From: Flavobacterium psychroterrae
Lineage (GTDB): Bacteria > Bacteroidota > Bacteroidia > Flavobacteriales > Flavobacteriaceae
Assembly: GCF_018380615.1 (NCBI RefSeq)
Contig: NZ_JAGYVZ010000003.1
Location: 1 to 64,000 of the forward strand
Direction of reading: 5' to 3'
Length of the DNA stretch: 64,000 nucleotides
Of the stretch, positions 1-7,293 are shown piece by piece (position 1 is the first letter of the stretch; every line of letters begins with the position of its first letter). The position numbers and the translations under genes are program-made. The notes beneath the pieces were generated by a model, which saw only the letters and a list, made by a program, of their open reading frames with translations, searched no databases and was not told the origin of the DNA.

Positions 1-43
1 GTCCGAAAACAGATTTACTAGAAAAATAATTACTTTTACTCAT
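1..43 (-). CDS. Start of a gene cut by the window edge
   Basis: A reading frame opens on the minus strand at an ATG at 43 and runs off the left edge after 14 codons (MSKSNYFSSKSVFG). The short N-terminus vaguely recalls Bacteroidota IS4-type transposases, but 14 residues are far too few to assign a function. It is listed only because it would otherwise be lost. Confidence 0.35.
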   Translation of the reverse strand, partial: MSKSNYFSSKSVFG

Positions 44-82
44 CGTATTTTGTATGTCGAAACACAAATTTACGATTCATTT

Positions 83-108
83 AAAGAAGCCATCTTTTTG
101 GCTTCTTT
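83..108. terminator. Stem-loop after the radical SAM gene
   Basis: AAAGAAGCC (83-91) pairs with GGCTTCTTT (100-108) and is flanked by T-runs. It lies directly after the stop codon of the radical SAM gene and before the neighbouring minus-strand gene start, so it probably ends the maturase transcript. Confidence 0.6.
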
Positions 109-110
109 TT

Positions 111-1295
111 TTATCGGACAACAATGAATTCATTTATAATTTTATAATAATTTAAAGCTTCCACTTTTAATTCTTTAATAGTTTCAGATGGTAGTTCTTT
201 TAATAATTGATTTTGAATATGACAAATTATTTCAACAATCTCTTTACAATAAATTGAAGGATTATCAAATTGATTTATCGGCGAAAATCTGTGACCTAAA
301 TATCCTCCTCCACAAATAGATTCAAGTGAGCAATTGTTGCATACTCGACAAAGATTGTCATGTCCATTATAATATTTGCGTGCTAGTTCAGAACCTTGAT
401 AAATTGCACTAAGCTCATCTTTTATAACATTAAACTTTGTTTTTGTAAAACCATTTCCACATATTCTTAATGTATCAACTGTTTCAATACTCCCATTTGT
501 TTCTATAACTAATGTATCGTTAATCCCTTTTCCAAAATTTTCCGAATTTTTATCCAATCCTAATATTAAACCAATTAAATCGTTTAGGGGTCTTATTTCT
601 GGCTTTTTTAAATCTTGGTCTTCATACCACAGATTAAACATTTCAACTAACCAAGATCCAATTTTTGGAACTGAGTTTTGATTTGATAAAATATAATTAA
701 AATCTTGAAAGAGAAAATGAACTGAATGTGCTTCTAATTTTTTAAAGTGTTCATAAACATCCTTCGGTTTTTCATCTGTATCAATTACACATAAAAAATC
801 GCTATATTCTTTACCATAAACTTCTTTGATAAAGTTAGATCCCTTGATTATTTCATTATAAGAACCTTTACCATTATGATAAATTCTATTTTTATTATTC
901 GAACTTGAAGTCCCATCTAAACTAATCCCTATTCCAATTCCTAAATCACTTAATTCTTCACAGATTTTTTTATCTATTAATACTCCATTTGATTGCATGG
1001 TATAGGACATTTCAATAGTTTTAGGAATAATTTGATCTACTAGATTAATAAAATCTTTAAAAAAAATTATTCCGGCAAGTAACGGTTCTCCACCATGAAA
1101 AATTATTAAAAATTCTGTTAGGTTATTTTCAATACAGTGCTTTTTTATTCTCACTAACATAGATTTGACAATATGTTTTGACATAAATTTTGGCTGCGAT
1201 TTATAACTGTCATCCCCCATATTATACATATAACAATATGTACAATTAAGATTGCATCTGCTAGCAACCTTAACTACTAAGTGTGTTGTTCTCAT
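111..1295 (-). CDS. Radical SAM/SPASM peptide maturase
   Basis: This 394-residue protein has the radical SAM cluster motif CNLNCTYC (Cys14, Cys18, Cys21) followed by YMYN. Its C-terminal SPASM region contains CRVCNNCSLESICGGG, a CGGGYLGHRFS segment and further cysteines, which would hold auxiliary iron-sulfur clusters. The order VVKVASRC near the start and CGGG-x-x-x-HR near the end resembles the FxsB/GrrM group that forms cyclophane crosslinks in ribosomal peptides; that assignment is from motif memory. The gene follows a small peptide gene on the same strand by about 90 bp, which fits a precursor-maturase pair. The substrate and the exact reaction are inferred. An anaerobic sulfatase-maturase-like enzyme is a weaker alternative, as no sulfatase is nearby. 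Confidence 0.85.
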   Translation of the reverse strand: MRTTHLVVKVASRCNLNCTYCYMYNMGDDSYKSQPKFMSKHIVKSMLVRIKKHCIENNLTEFLIIFHGGEPLLAGIIFFKDFINLVDQIIPKTIEMSYTMQSNGVLIDKKICEELSDLGIGIGISLDGTSSSNNKNRIYHNGKGSYNEIIKGSNFIKEVYGKEYSDFLCVIDTDEKPKDVYEHFKKLEAHSVHFLFQDFNYILSNQNSVPKIGSWLVEMFNLWYEDQDLKKPEIRPLNDLIGLILGLDKNSENFGKGINDTLVIETNGSIETVDTLRICGNGFTKTKFNVIKDELSAIYQGSELARKYYNGHDNLCRVCNNCSLESICGGGYLGHRFSPINQFDNPSIYCKEIVEIICHIQNQLLKELPSETIKELKVEALNYYKIINEFIVVR

Positions 1296-1384
1296 TTACT
1301 TTAATTTATTAAAGCACGAAAATTAATTCGTGCTTGTAACATGAAAATGCAACCTTTAAACATTAATTTTAATTAAGTTAAAAA

Positions 1385-1639
1385 TTACTTTGTAACAGGT
1401 CTTGGCTTTTTTGTACCTGTACTCTCGGCATACGTTCTTTCAGAATATGAACCTATAATTTGTTTCATTTGATTCCTGTCCAATTTGTTTAATAAGTCGA
1501 GAACATTTTCTTCTTTACTAAAAAAAAACTTTTTTTCATTTTTCATTTTACTTTTTTTTAATTTATTAATATTTTGAAAAATTTCATAATATAGGAACTC
1601 TGCGCACAAGTTAAAATCCAAATATTTTGAAAATTTCAT
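1385..1639 (-). CDS. Putative precursor peptide of the radical SAM maturase
   Basis: The frame encodes 84 residues, but an internal ATG at residue 32 (MKNEKKFFF) would give a 53-residue peptide more typical of a precursor. The segment VLDLLNKLDRNQMKQIIG looks like an amphipathic leader. The C-terminal part after the single glycine is SYSERTYAESTG followed by KKPRPVTK. Two tyrosines sit in matching contexts (YSE and YAE), the spacing expected for three-residue cyclophanes. The gene lies about 90 bp upstream of the maturase on the same strand. The precursor role is inferred from size, position and this core; no family is recognised with certainty. Confidence 0.6.
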   Translation of the reverse strand: MKFSKYLDFNLCAEFLYYEIFQNINKLKKSKMKNEKKFFFSKEENVLDLLNKLDRNQMKQIIGSYSERTYAESTGTKKPRPVTK

Positions 1640-1773
1640 TTTTCAAAAGTAGGAAAAAACATGTTTATAGTTTTTATTTTTGTAGGATATTTTTAGGCTT
1701 TTTTTAGGAAAAATGAAAAAATATTCATAATCTATTAAGAAATAGAAGTATATTAGTTTTTAATTCATTTAAG

Positions 1774-2097
1774 ATGAAACATGAAAATTTAATAAACGCT
1801 AGAAAAGAAAAAGGATTTACTCAAAAGGAAATGGCAGATATGCTCGCTATGGAGCAAACTACTTATTCTAAAAAAGAAAGAGGAATATCTCGAATAAGAG
1901 AAAATGAATGGGTGCTTTTTGCCAAAATTTTAGATAAGGATATTCATCAACTCAAAAGAAAAAATAAAACTTCAACAAATACTGACATTATTAACCATGG
2001 ATTGTATTTAAAGATTATAGGAACAATTCTGAAATTTAATCAAAAATTAGAAGATGAAAATATTCTCCTTAAAAAACAATTAAGAAAAGAGTTATAA
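1774..2097 (+). CDS. XRE-family helix-turn-helix regulator
   Basis: This 107-residue protein begins with a typical XRE/Cro-type domain: LINARKEKGFTQKEMADMLA, then MEQTTYSKKERGISRI as the recognition-helix region, within the first 65 residues. The C-terminal 40 residues are a short coiled coil (LKFNQKLEDENILLKKQL). It is transcribed away from the precursor/maturase pair, with 134 bp between the starts, so it could control that pair or itself. The target is not shown by the sequence. Confidence 0.8.
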   Translation: MKHENLINARKEKGFTQKEMADMLAMEQTTYSKKERGISRIRENEWVLFAKILDKDIHQLKRKNKTSTNTDIINHGLYLKIIGTILKFNQKLEDENILLKKQLRKEL

Positions 2098-2137
2098 GAA
2101 ATAGATTAAACGGAATAAAAATTTAAAACATAAAAAA

Positions 2138-2163
2138 ACAGAGAAGATTAAAATCTTCTCTGT
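2138..2163 (-). terminator. Terminator of the leftward Cys-rich peptide transcript
   Basis: ACAGAGAAGATT pairs with AATCTTCTCTGT in a perfect 12-bp arm. On the minus strand the hairpin is followed by a run of T, so it should stop transcription coming leftward from the two peptide genes at 2395-2833. The 230 bp between it and the nearest peptide gene hold no recognisable gene, only very short frames. Confidence 0.7.
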
Positions 2164-2394
2164 CAGGTATTTAAAGACCATATTTATTAGAAATACAATT
2201 TCTGTAGGACATGGCACTGGTTAACCCTAACCAATTAAAATCAACTCAGTGACCAATTTCTTAAGAATCCCTACACCAATCATCAATGTTGGGAAATTTG
2301 CTCAATGTTCCACGATCGAGCGCCTACAAATTAAAAAAAACATGACTAAATTCTAAAAAAGGCTATTTCGTACTTCTATTAAAACGGTTAAAAA

Positions 2395-2586
2395 TTAACA
2401 ACAAAGGCGACTTGTATCACAAATACCTGCTAATGTATTTACAGGACAGGTTCCGCCTACGGGTATTAAAACACAACCAGCTTCTATTGCATATATCCAA
2501 CATTCCGGAATTCCTCCTTTTATTGTTTTCTGCTCATTTTTGCTAATATGCTGTGCATCTTCTAAACTCAAAATACTTTTTAACAT
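2395..2586 (-). CDS. Cys-rich peptide with double-glycine leader (A)
   Basis: The 63-residue product has a 25-residue leader, MLKSILSLEDAQHISKNEQK then TIKGG, ending in the GG cleavage motif of C39-type processing. The 38-residue core contains five cysteines, two at the very end (RLCC). The leader closely matches that of the next gene upstream (same length, EQK then GG). A secreted, disulfide-bonded bacteriocin-like or signalling peptide is the likely product. It is the last gene of a leftward run with the VKOR/thioredoxin gene. The biological activity is unknown. Confidence 0.75.
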   Translation of the reverse strand: MLKSILSLEDAQHISKNEQKTIKGGIPECWIYAIEAGCVLIPVGGTCPVNTLAGICDTSRLCC

Positions 2587-2611
2587 CTATATATTTTGCT
2601 ACAATTAAATT

Positions 2612-2833
2612 TTATTCAAATGGAAACTTACAATTTCCTGTACTTCCTTCGCTCAAACCAGGAATTGATCCGTCAGGGCAATATGCAAAACAAGATGCAC
2701 TACTGGACACATTTCCTCTAACACAAAAGCAATGACAAGTAGATGGCTGAATTGGCTGCCCGCCTTGTATAACTTTTTGCTCATGTGAACTTAATAAATG
2801 AGCTCCTTCAAGGTTTAAGATGTTTTTTATCAT
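2612..2833 (-). CDS. Cys-rich peptide with double-glycine leader (B)
   Basis: The product has 73 residues. The leader MIKNILNLEGAHLLSSHEQK then VIQGG is paralogous to the leader of the neighbouring peptide and ends in GG at residue 25. The core has six cysteines, with the cluster CHCFC near its start, so up to three disulfides are possible. It lies 25 bp upstream of peptide A and 89 bp downstream of the VKOR/thioredoxin gene on the same strand. Cores differ completely while leaders are conserved, as is common when one machinery handles several peptides. Function is unknown. Confidence 0.75.
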   Translation of the reverse strand: MIKNILNLEGAHLLSSHEQKVIQGGQPIQPSTCHCFCVRGNVSSSASCFAYCPDGSIPGLSEGSTGNCKFPFE

Positions 2834-2922
2834 GATAATTCGTTTTTGATATTTTTATTTACTCTTTCATTTAATCTTTTTCCAAAACAACAATACTGCT
2901 TAACTTATTTATCATCCTGAAA

Positions 2923-4485
2923 CTATGCTGTTTTTTCAAGAACTTCGGTTTCTTTTTCTTCTATATAATCGTTTAGAAAATATTTCAATTCGCTTAATTC
3001 ATATTCTAAAGGAAATATTCTTTCATTTACAATTTTAACCGGTGTATAATTAAAATTATTTTTAGAACACCATTCATATTGCTTTTGTATTTCCTGATTG
3101 ATCATCATATTTACTGAATCAACATGCCACTTTTTCAACCATTTTTTGAGACCTATTTTTTTAATATGCCAGTCAGATATTGCTTCAACCGTTTTTCCTG
3201 GCGTTGCTCTATTTATGGTTAAAAGTCTTTCGACAACTGCTTTATATGGATTCTCTGCATTTTCTGGATTAATATTGAATAAAACGTTTAAATAAATCTT
3301 ATCCGGAAATCTTAATACCAAATCAAATGCTTCCTGAAATGTTTTATGGCAATGATCGCAACTCGGACTAATAATAATAGAAAGCTTTACTGCTGCATTT
3401 CTATTTCCAAAATTCAAACCTCTTAAATCTTCAAACCCACTTGTGTAAGGAACTTTTTTTGATAAGAAATCCAATAAAGAGTAGTTTCTTTTAAACTTTT
3501 TCATCTCTTTTAAAGAATTCTCATTTCCTAAAATATTTTTTATCATCGATTTTAAAATAGACCAGATTGGCACAAGAAAAACTACAGCTAATAAGAACGG
3601 AAATAAAATCTCAAAACTAAAACTTAACGTAAACAGATCAGATGCAAACCAAATAACACTTTGTGCAAAAATCAAAACTGATACTACCAGACACATTATG
3701 CACCATTTTTGAATTTCAAATTTTTGAATCCAAATTGAAGAGACCAAAACAGGTATCGCCAATAAACTTAAAAATCCAACTAAAATAGCCGACTCTAAAG
3801 GCTGAACTAAAATTGCTATCAAACTTGATCCAAAAAAAATAAGCGGCAAATCTGAAAAATTAATCCATTTATCTCCTATTACTTCTTTACCGTTTATAAC
3901 AGAACTACAAGAAGAATTTGAACTTAGATTACAGAATTTTGAAATAATACTATTTTTAAATCCCAACTTTTCCTGAACAATAAATAAACTTATAAAAAAA
4001 CCCAAAATTGATGTTGTTAAAAAAACAACACTAAACAAGTTATAGGTATTATAGAAAAAAGACATCCCAACTAATAATAAAAGAGGTAACGTATATTTTA
4101 ACCAACTGAATTCAACCTTTAAATTATCTCTCGCAATTACATTATTAGGTTCAATTGCCACAATAACTCCATTCCAGTCTAAAAGGAATTTTTCATATGG
4201 CATTTTTATGCTTCCTCTTTTAATTGTATTAATACGAACAAAATTTTTTGCCTTTTCTACTAGTATAAGTTCCTCTTTAAAATATGCTAAAAAATTAGAT
4301 GGCAAATCCACTATTTGTTCTTTTGAAACTCGTACGGCAGCATTCTCTATTGAAAGCAAATCCAAAGAATCTGTTATCGCAAATAAGCTTGGATAATTAG
4401 GATGAGAAAGAAACAAATCTTTAAACTCATTTTTAATTTCCGAGTACCTATTTATTTGTAGAAATTTTTGAACAAGTTTTAACAT
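2923..4485 (-). CDS. VKOR/thioredoxin membrane protein with degenerate C39-like N-terminus
   Basis: This 520-residue protein has three parts. Residues 1-110 resemble a C39 peptidase fold (HPNYPSLFAITDSLDLL) but contain no cysteine, so they cannot cleave. Residues 130-310 are several membrane segments with the VKOR pattern: Cys185 and Cys193 in the loop, and the CIMC active-site pair at 262-265. Residues 365-500 form a thioredoxin/DsbA-like domain with CDHC at 376-379. Such proteins form disulfide bonds using quinone. The gene lies just upstream of two Cys-rich GG-leader peptides on the same strand, so it probably oxidises them, and the C39-like part may bind their leaders. The latter point is inference. 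Confidence 0.85.
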   Translation of the reverse strand: MLKLVQKFLQINRYSEIKNEFKDLFLSHPNYPSLFAITDSLDLLSIENAAVRVSKEQIVDLPSNFLAYFKEELILVEKAKNFVRINTIKRGSIKMPYEKFLLDWNGVIVAIEPNNVIARDNLKVEFSWLKYTLPLLLLVGMSFFYNTYNLFSVVFLTTSILGFFISLFIVQEKLGFKNSIISKFCNLSSNSSCSSVINGKEVIGDKWINFSDLPLIFFGSSLIAILVQPLESAILVGFLSLLAIPVLVSSIWIQKFEIQKWCIMCLVVSVLIFAQSVIWFASDLFTLSFSFEILFPFLLAVVFLVPIWSILKSMIKNILGNENSLKEMKKFKRNYSLLDFLSKKVPYTSGFEDLRGLNFGNRNAAVKLSIIISPSCDHCHKTFQEAFDLVLRFPDKIYLNVLFNINPENAENPYKAVVERLLTINRATPGKTVEAISDWHIKKIGLKKWLKKWHVDSVNMMINQEIQKQYEWCSKNNFNYTPVKIVNERIFPLEYELSELKYFLNDYIEEKETEVLEKTA

Positions 4486-4670
4486 CTTTTCGAATCTTTA
4501 AAATCATAATTACAATGCAAATATTGGTGTTTTTATTGATAAAAAAGTGCTCAAAGCATACAATTTATTAATTATACTACATACAATTTATAAATTATAT
4601 CAGTCTGAATAAAAACACAAACAATTGTTTTACAGCATATTAAAGTGTTTTTTCATTGTCAAAAACTCTC

Positions 4671-4697
4671 AAACCCCTAATCTCGACTAAGGGTTTT
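4671..4697 (+). terminator. Weak hairpin upstream of the Gly-rich peptide genes
   Basis: AAACCCCTAA and TAAGGGTTTT can pair over about six to eight bases and are followed by GCTTTTTG. It stands in the 258-bp gap between the divergent VKOR gene and the Gly-rich peptides and could be an attenuator or a minor terminator. Confidence 0.35.
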
Positions 4698-4707
4698 GCT
4701 TTTTGTC

Positions 4708-4715
4708 TAGTTTTG
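4708..4715 (+). promoter_or_regulatory. Candidate -7 promoter box for the Gly-rich peptides
   Basis: TAGTTTTG fits the Bacteroidota TANNTTTG box and lies 29 bp before the first peptide ATG. I see no clear TTG at the usual -33 distance, so support is partial. Confidence 0.45.
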
Positions 4716-4744
4716 ATAAATCAATAAACCTAATTTATAAAAAC

Positions 4745-4864
4745 ATGACAAAACAGGTATTAAATTTCGAAGATTTTGAGATGGAAAAACTATCTAAAAA
4801 GGAACAAAAAACAGTTCGTGGAGGTGATACTTATGTAGATCCATCTAAAGGAATTGGAAGTTGA
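4745..4864 (+). CDS. Gly-rich GG-leader peptide 1
   Basis: This 39-residue product reads MTKQVLNFEDFEMEKLSKKE, then QKTVRGG, then the 12-residue core DTYVDPSKGIGS. It is the first of three tandem paralogues. The leader pattern (L-x-F/L-E-D-F, E-K-L, K-x-x-x-V-x-GG) matches the general form of Bacteroidota natural-product precursors such as the TIGR04149-like group. The core tail VDPSKGIGS matches the tails of the next two peptides. No modifying enzyme or exporter is adjacent in the same direction. Confidence 0.75.
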   Translation: MTKQVLNFEDFEMEKLSKKEQKTVRGGDTYVDPSKGIGS

Positions 4865-4903
4865 ACTCATTAAATAAATCAATATTTATAAAATATAAAA
4901 TCA

Positions 4904-5056
4904 ATGAAAAATACTAAATTAAAACTTGACGATTTCAGAATAGAAAAATTGGATATTAGCAAACAAAAAATAGTACTTGGAGGTGGTGGTGGTGATCCTC
5001 CTTTAACTCCGGATGAAGTAGATCCAGGTAAAGGTATTGGAAGCGGAAATCAATAA
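4904..5056 (+). CDS. Gly-rich GG-leader peptide 2
   Basis: The 50-residue product has the leader MKNTKLKLDDFRIEKLDISK then QKIVLGG. Its core starts with a glycine run (GGG), continues DPPLTPDE and ends VDPGKGIGSGNQ. It lies 39 bp after peptide 1 and 34 bp before peptide 3. It keeps both the leader consensus and the DP-x-KG-x-G tail, so the three genes are recent duplicates of one precursor type. The function is unknown. Confidence 0.75.
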   Translation: MKNTKLKLDDFRIEKLDISKQKIVLGGGGGDPPLTPDEVDPGKGIGSGNQ

Positions 5057-5090
5057 AATTATAAACTCAAAAACTAAAAAAATAATTATT

Positions 5091-5240
5091 ATGAAAATTA
5101 CAAAATTAAAACTAGAAGATTTTAACTTAGAAAAATTAACAAAAAATCATCAAAAAGAAGTTTTTGGAGGTGATGGAGGTGGTGGAGGCGAAGAACCTAT
5201 TGATCCAGGAAAAGGAACCGGAAAAGGGGGAAATGGTTAA
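5091..5240 (+). CDS. Gly-rich GG-leader peptide 3
   Basis: The 49-residue product starts at the ATG at 5091, not at the in-frame codon at 5037 inside peptide 2, because MKITKLKLEDFNLEKLTKNH aligns from its first residue with the leaders of the other two. The leader ends EVFGG. The core is DGGGGGEEPIDPGKGTGKGGNG in composition: a glycine run, then IDPGKGTG, then a Lys/Gly tail. There are no Cys, Ser or aromatic residues in the core, so classical lanthionine or cyclophane chemistry is unlikely for this copy. Confidence 0.75.
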   Translation: MKITKLKLEDFNLEKLTKNHQKEVFGGDGGGGGEEPIDPGKGTGKGGNG

Positions 5241-5379
5241 ATAAAATCTTGAATTGCATATTTTAAATCGAAAAATAGTTTGAAACCAACAAAAAACTAT
5301 TCATGCTATGGGAGAAATTAGATTCCAGATTTCAGCAAGAAATGAGAGAAAGCAACGATCTAACCCATTTTATTACATA

Positions 5380-7128
5380 TTATATATTATTCGCAAATTG
5401 AGCTGGAGATACTCCAGTTCGTTTGCGAAATGATTTAGCAAACGATACTGCATTTTTAAACCCAACACTTTCTGCAATTGCCTGAGTAGAATATTTACGA
5501 TACATATGATTGGTAATCATCTCGTTAATCACATAATTAATTTTAAGCTCATTTGAATATTCTCCAAATGATTTCCCAAATCGTTTATTAACAACGTAAG
5601 ATAAATAAGTAGTATTTGTTTTTATCTTTTTAGCCACATACGACAACGTGAAATCAGCATGTAAGTATTCGTGCTTACTTTCAAGAGCAAGTAATTTCTC
5701 GACTATTTTATTCTCTTTGGCCTCATCAATACTTAAGTTGACGTTTTCTTTTTTAAATTGAATTTCTTCCTGTTCTTCTGCCTCAACCAAAACTTCTTCA
5801 GGTTCTAGACTTTTCTTTTCTAAATTGGCTTTGAACTCTTCAATTAAAGCATTCATTTTTTTGTGAGCCTTATTTTTATCTCTAATATTTTTAATTAATA
5901 AAAACACAATACCAACAAATAAAACGACATAAAAAACTTTTAAAGCTTTATTCAAAAAAACTTCATATTTGTATTTTTCCTGAATAGATATCATTTCATT
6001 TGCTAAGCCGCCTACTCCTAATTTATAATTGACCTCTAATGCCTCTTCTCTTAATTTAGCTTCAGATTTTTCATAATTATCTAAATAAATTTTTGAGTGT
6101 TTGTAAGCAAGTTCAGGTTTTTTAAGAATATTGTAAATTTTAGCCTGGTAATAATTTGATTTTAGATAGTCAACATGATTACTGTTAGTTAAAGCTGAAA
6201 TTGAATCTGTCTTTTTAAAGAAAACCAATGCTTTATCATATTTTTTTGTTGTATAATATATGTCGCCTAAATTATAATTAGCAACACATAATAAATCTTG
6301 TTGATTATTTTGTTGTGAAAAAAACACAATATCATAATATGTTTTTTCAGCATTTTTATAATCGCCCTTCCAGCTGTAAACATTTCCTAAACTTAACTTT
6401 GCAGTCGTTTTATTCTCAGCAAAATTTTGAGAATAATCTACAGTTTTCTTATAAAAATATTCTGAAGAGTCAAGTAAATATCTTTTTTTCAGATTTTTCA
6501 TGAAATAGTTCTCATAAGAACTACCTAAACTAAGATTGATATTACTTTTTCTGTTTAAAAATTGCTCTTTAGTAAATAAGCCTTCATTTTTATCAAGAAA
6601 ATCATTGAGTTGTCTTAAATTTTTAATTGCTAATTGGTAATTTCCAACGGATTCGTTTATTAAAGCAATATTAGCCTTAAATTTAAGGATTTGAGTTATG
6701 TCTCCTATATTTATAGAAAGCTTCATTCCCTCCTGATAAACATCCAGGGCTTTACTAAAGTTTCCTCTTTTCCATTCTGTTAATCCGTTATAATTATAAA
6801 TGTAAGATTCCAATTGTGTCCTGTCTCGCGAATCAGGCATTTTTTTCAGGAAAGCAAGAGATAATTTATATTTTTCCTTAGATTGTTTTATATTACCTTT
6901 CATTTGTAGCAAATAGGACATTGCCCCATTTGCAAAGGCTAAATGTTTATAGTTATTCGATTTAGCCATTTTATTGGCATAAACCAGAGCACTATCAACA
7001 TTTGCATTTCCATTTAATCGAATCTTATCTTGTAAAATTAAGTACTCTTGTTCTGTTAAGGCACTTTTTTGTTGAGCAAATGCATTATTCAGAACAAAAA
7101 AGAGTAAAAAAGAGATGATCAGCCTCAT
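5380..7128 (-). CDS. Membrane TPR protein with AraC-type DNA-binding domain
   Basis: This 582-residue protein has a signal peptide (MRLIISFLLFFVLNNAFAQ), about 370 residues of tetratricopeptide-like helices, one transmembrane segment (FYVVLFVGIVFLLI, near residue 400) and a C-terminal AraC helix-turn-helix domain (last 110 residues, ending RKRTGVSPAQFANNI). The layout implies a sensor in the periplasm joined to a cytoplasmic DNA-binding domain, a one-component membrane regulator common in Flavobacteriia. It ends 139 bp from the convergent Gly-rich peptide genes, so it could regulate the peptide loci; that is inference. Confidence 0.85.
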   Translation of the reverse strand: MRLIISFLLFFVLNNAFAQQKSALTEQEYLILQDKIRLNGNANVDSALVYANKMAKSNNYKHLAFANGAMSYLLQMKGNIKQSKEKYKLSLAFLKKMPDSRDRTQLESYIYNYNGLTEWKRGNFSKALDVYQEGMKLSINIGDITQILKFKANIALINESVGNYQLAIKNLRQLNDFLDKNEGLFTKEQFLNRKSNINLSLGSSYENYFMKNLKKRYLLDSSEYFYKKTVDYSQNFAENKTTAKLSLGNVYSWKGDYKNAEKTYYDIVFFSQQNNQQDLLCVANYNLGDIYYTTKKYDKALVFFKKTDSISALTNSNHVDYLKSNYYQAKIYNILKKPELAYKHSKIYLDNYEKSEAKLREEALEVNYKLGVGGLANEMISIQEKYKYEVFLNKALKVFYVVLFVGIVFLLIKNIRDKNKAHKKMNALIEEFKANLEKKSLEPEEVLVEAEEQEEIQFKKENVNLSIDEAKENKIVEKLLALESKHEYLHADFTLSYVAKKIKTNTTYLSYVVNKRFGKSFGEYSNELKINYVINEMITNHMYRKYSTQAIAESVGFKNAVSFAKSFRKRTGVSPAQFANNI

Positions 7129-7242
7129 TCATTTTGTTTTTGGAATCTCAAAAATAGCTTATAAATTTTCAATAAACTAAAATAAATTTGCATTTATACT
7201 ATTTTTCTTCTTTCATAGATATTAAAATATAACATTTTAACA

Positions 7243-7274
7243 TTGTTTTGTTATATTTTTATTCCGTAAATTTG
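7243..7274 (+). promoter_or_regulatory. Promoter of the acyl-CoA dehydrogenase gene
   Basis: TTG at 7243-7245 and TAAATTTG at 7267-7274, spaced 21 bp apart, match the Bacteroidota -33/-7 promoter. The start codon follows 19 bp later. Confidence 0.65.
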
Positions 7275-7293
7275 TTTTGTAAAACTATCAAAA

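Noticed and set aside
1..120. Insertion-sequence end at the left edge
   Set aside because: Only 43 bp of the gene are present and no inverted terminal repeat could be confirmed.
2164..2394. A further peptide gene left of the Cys-rich peptides
   Set aside because: On the minus strand, only frames of 13 to 18 residues were seen, with no GG leader.
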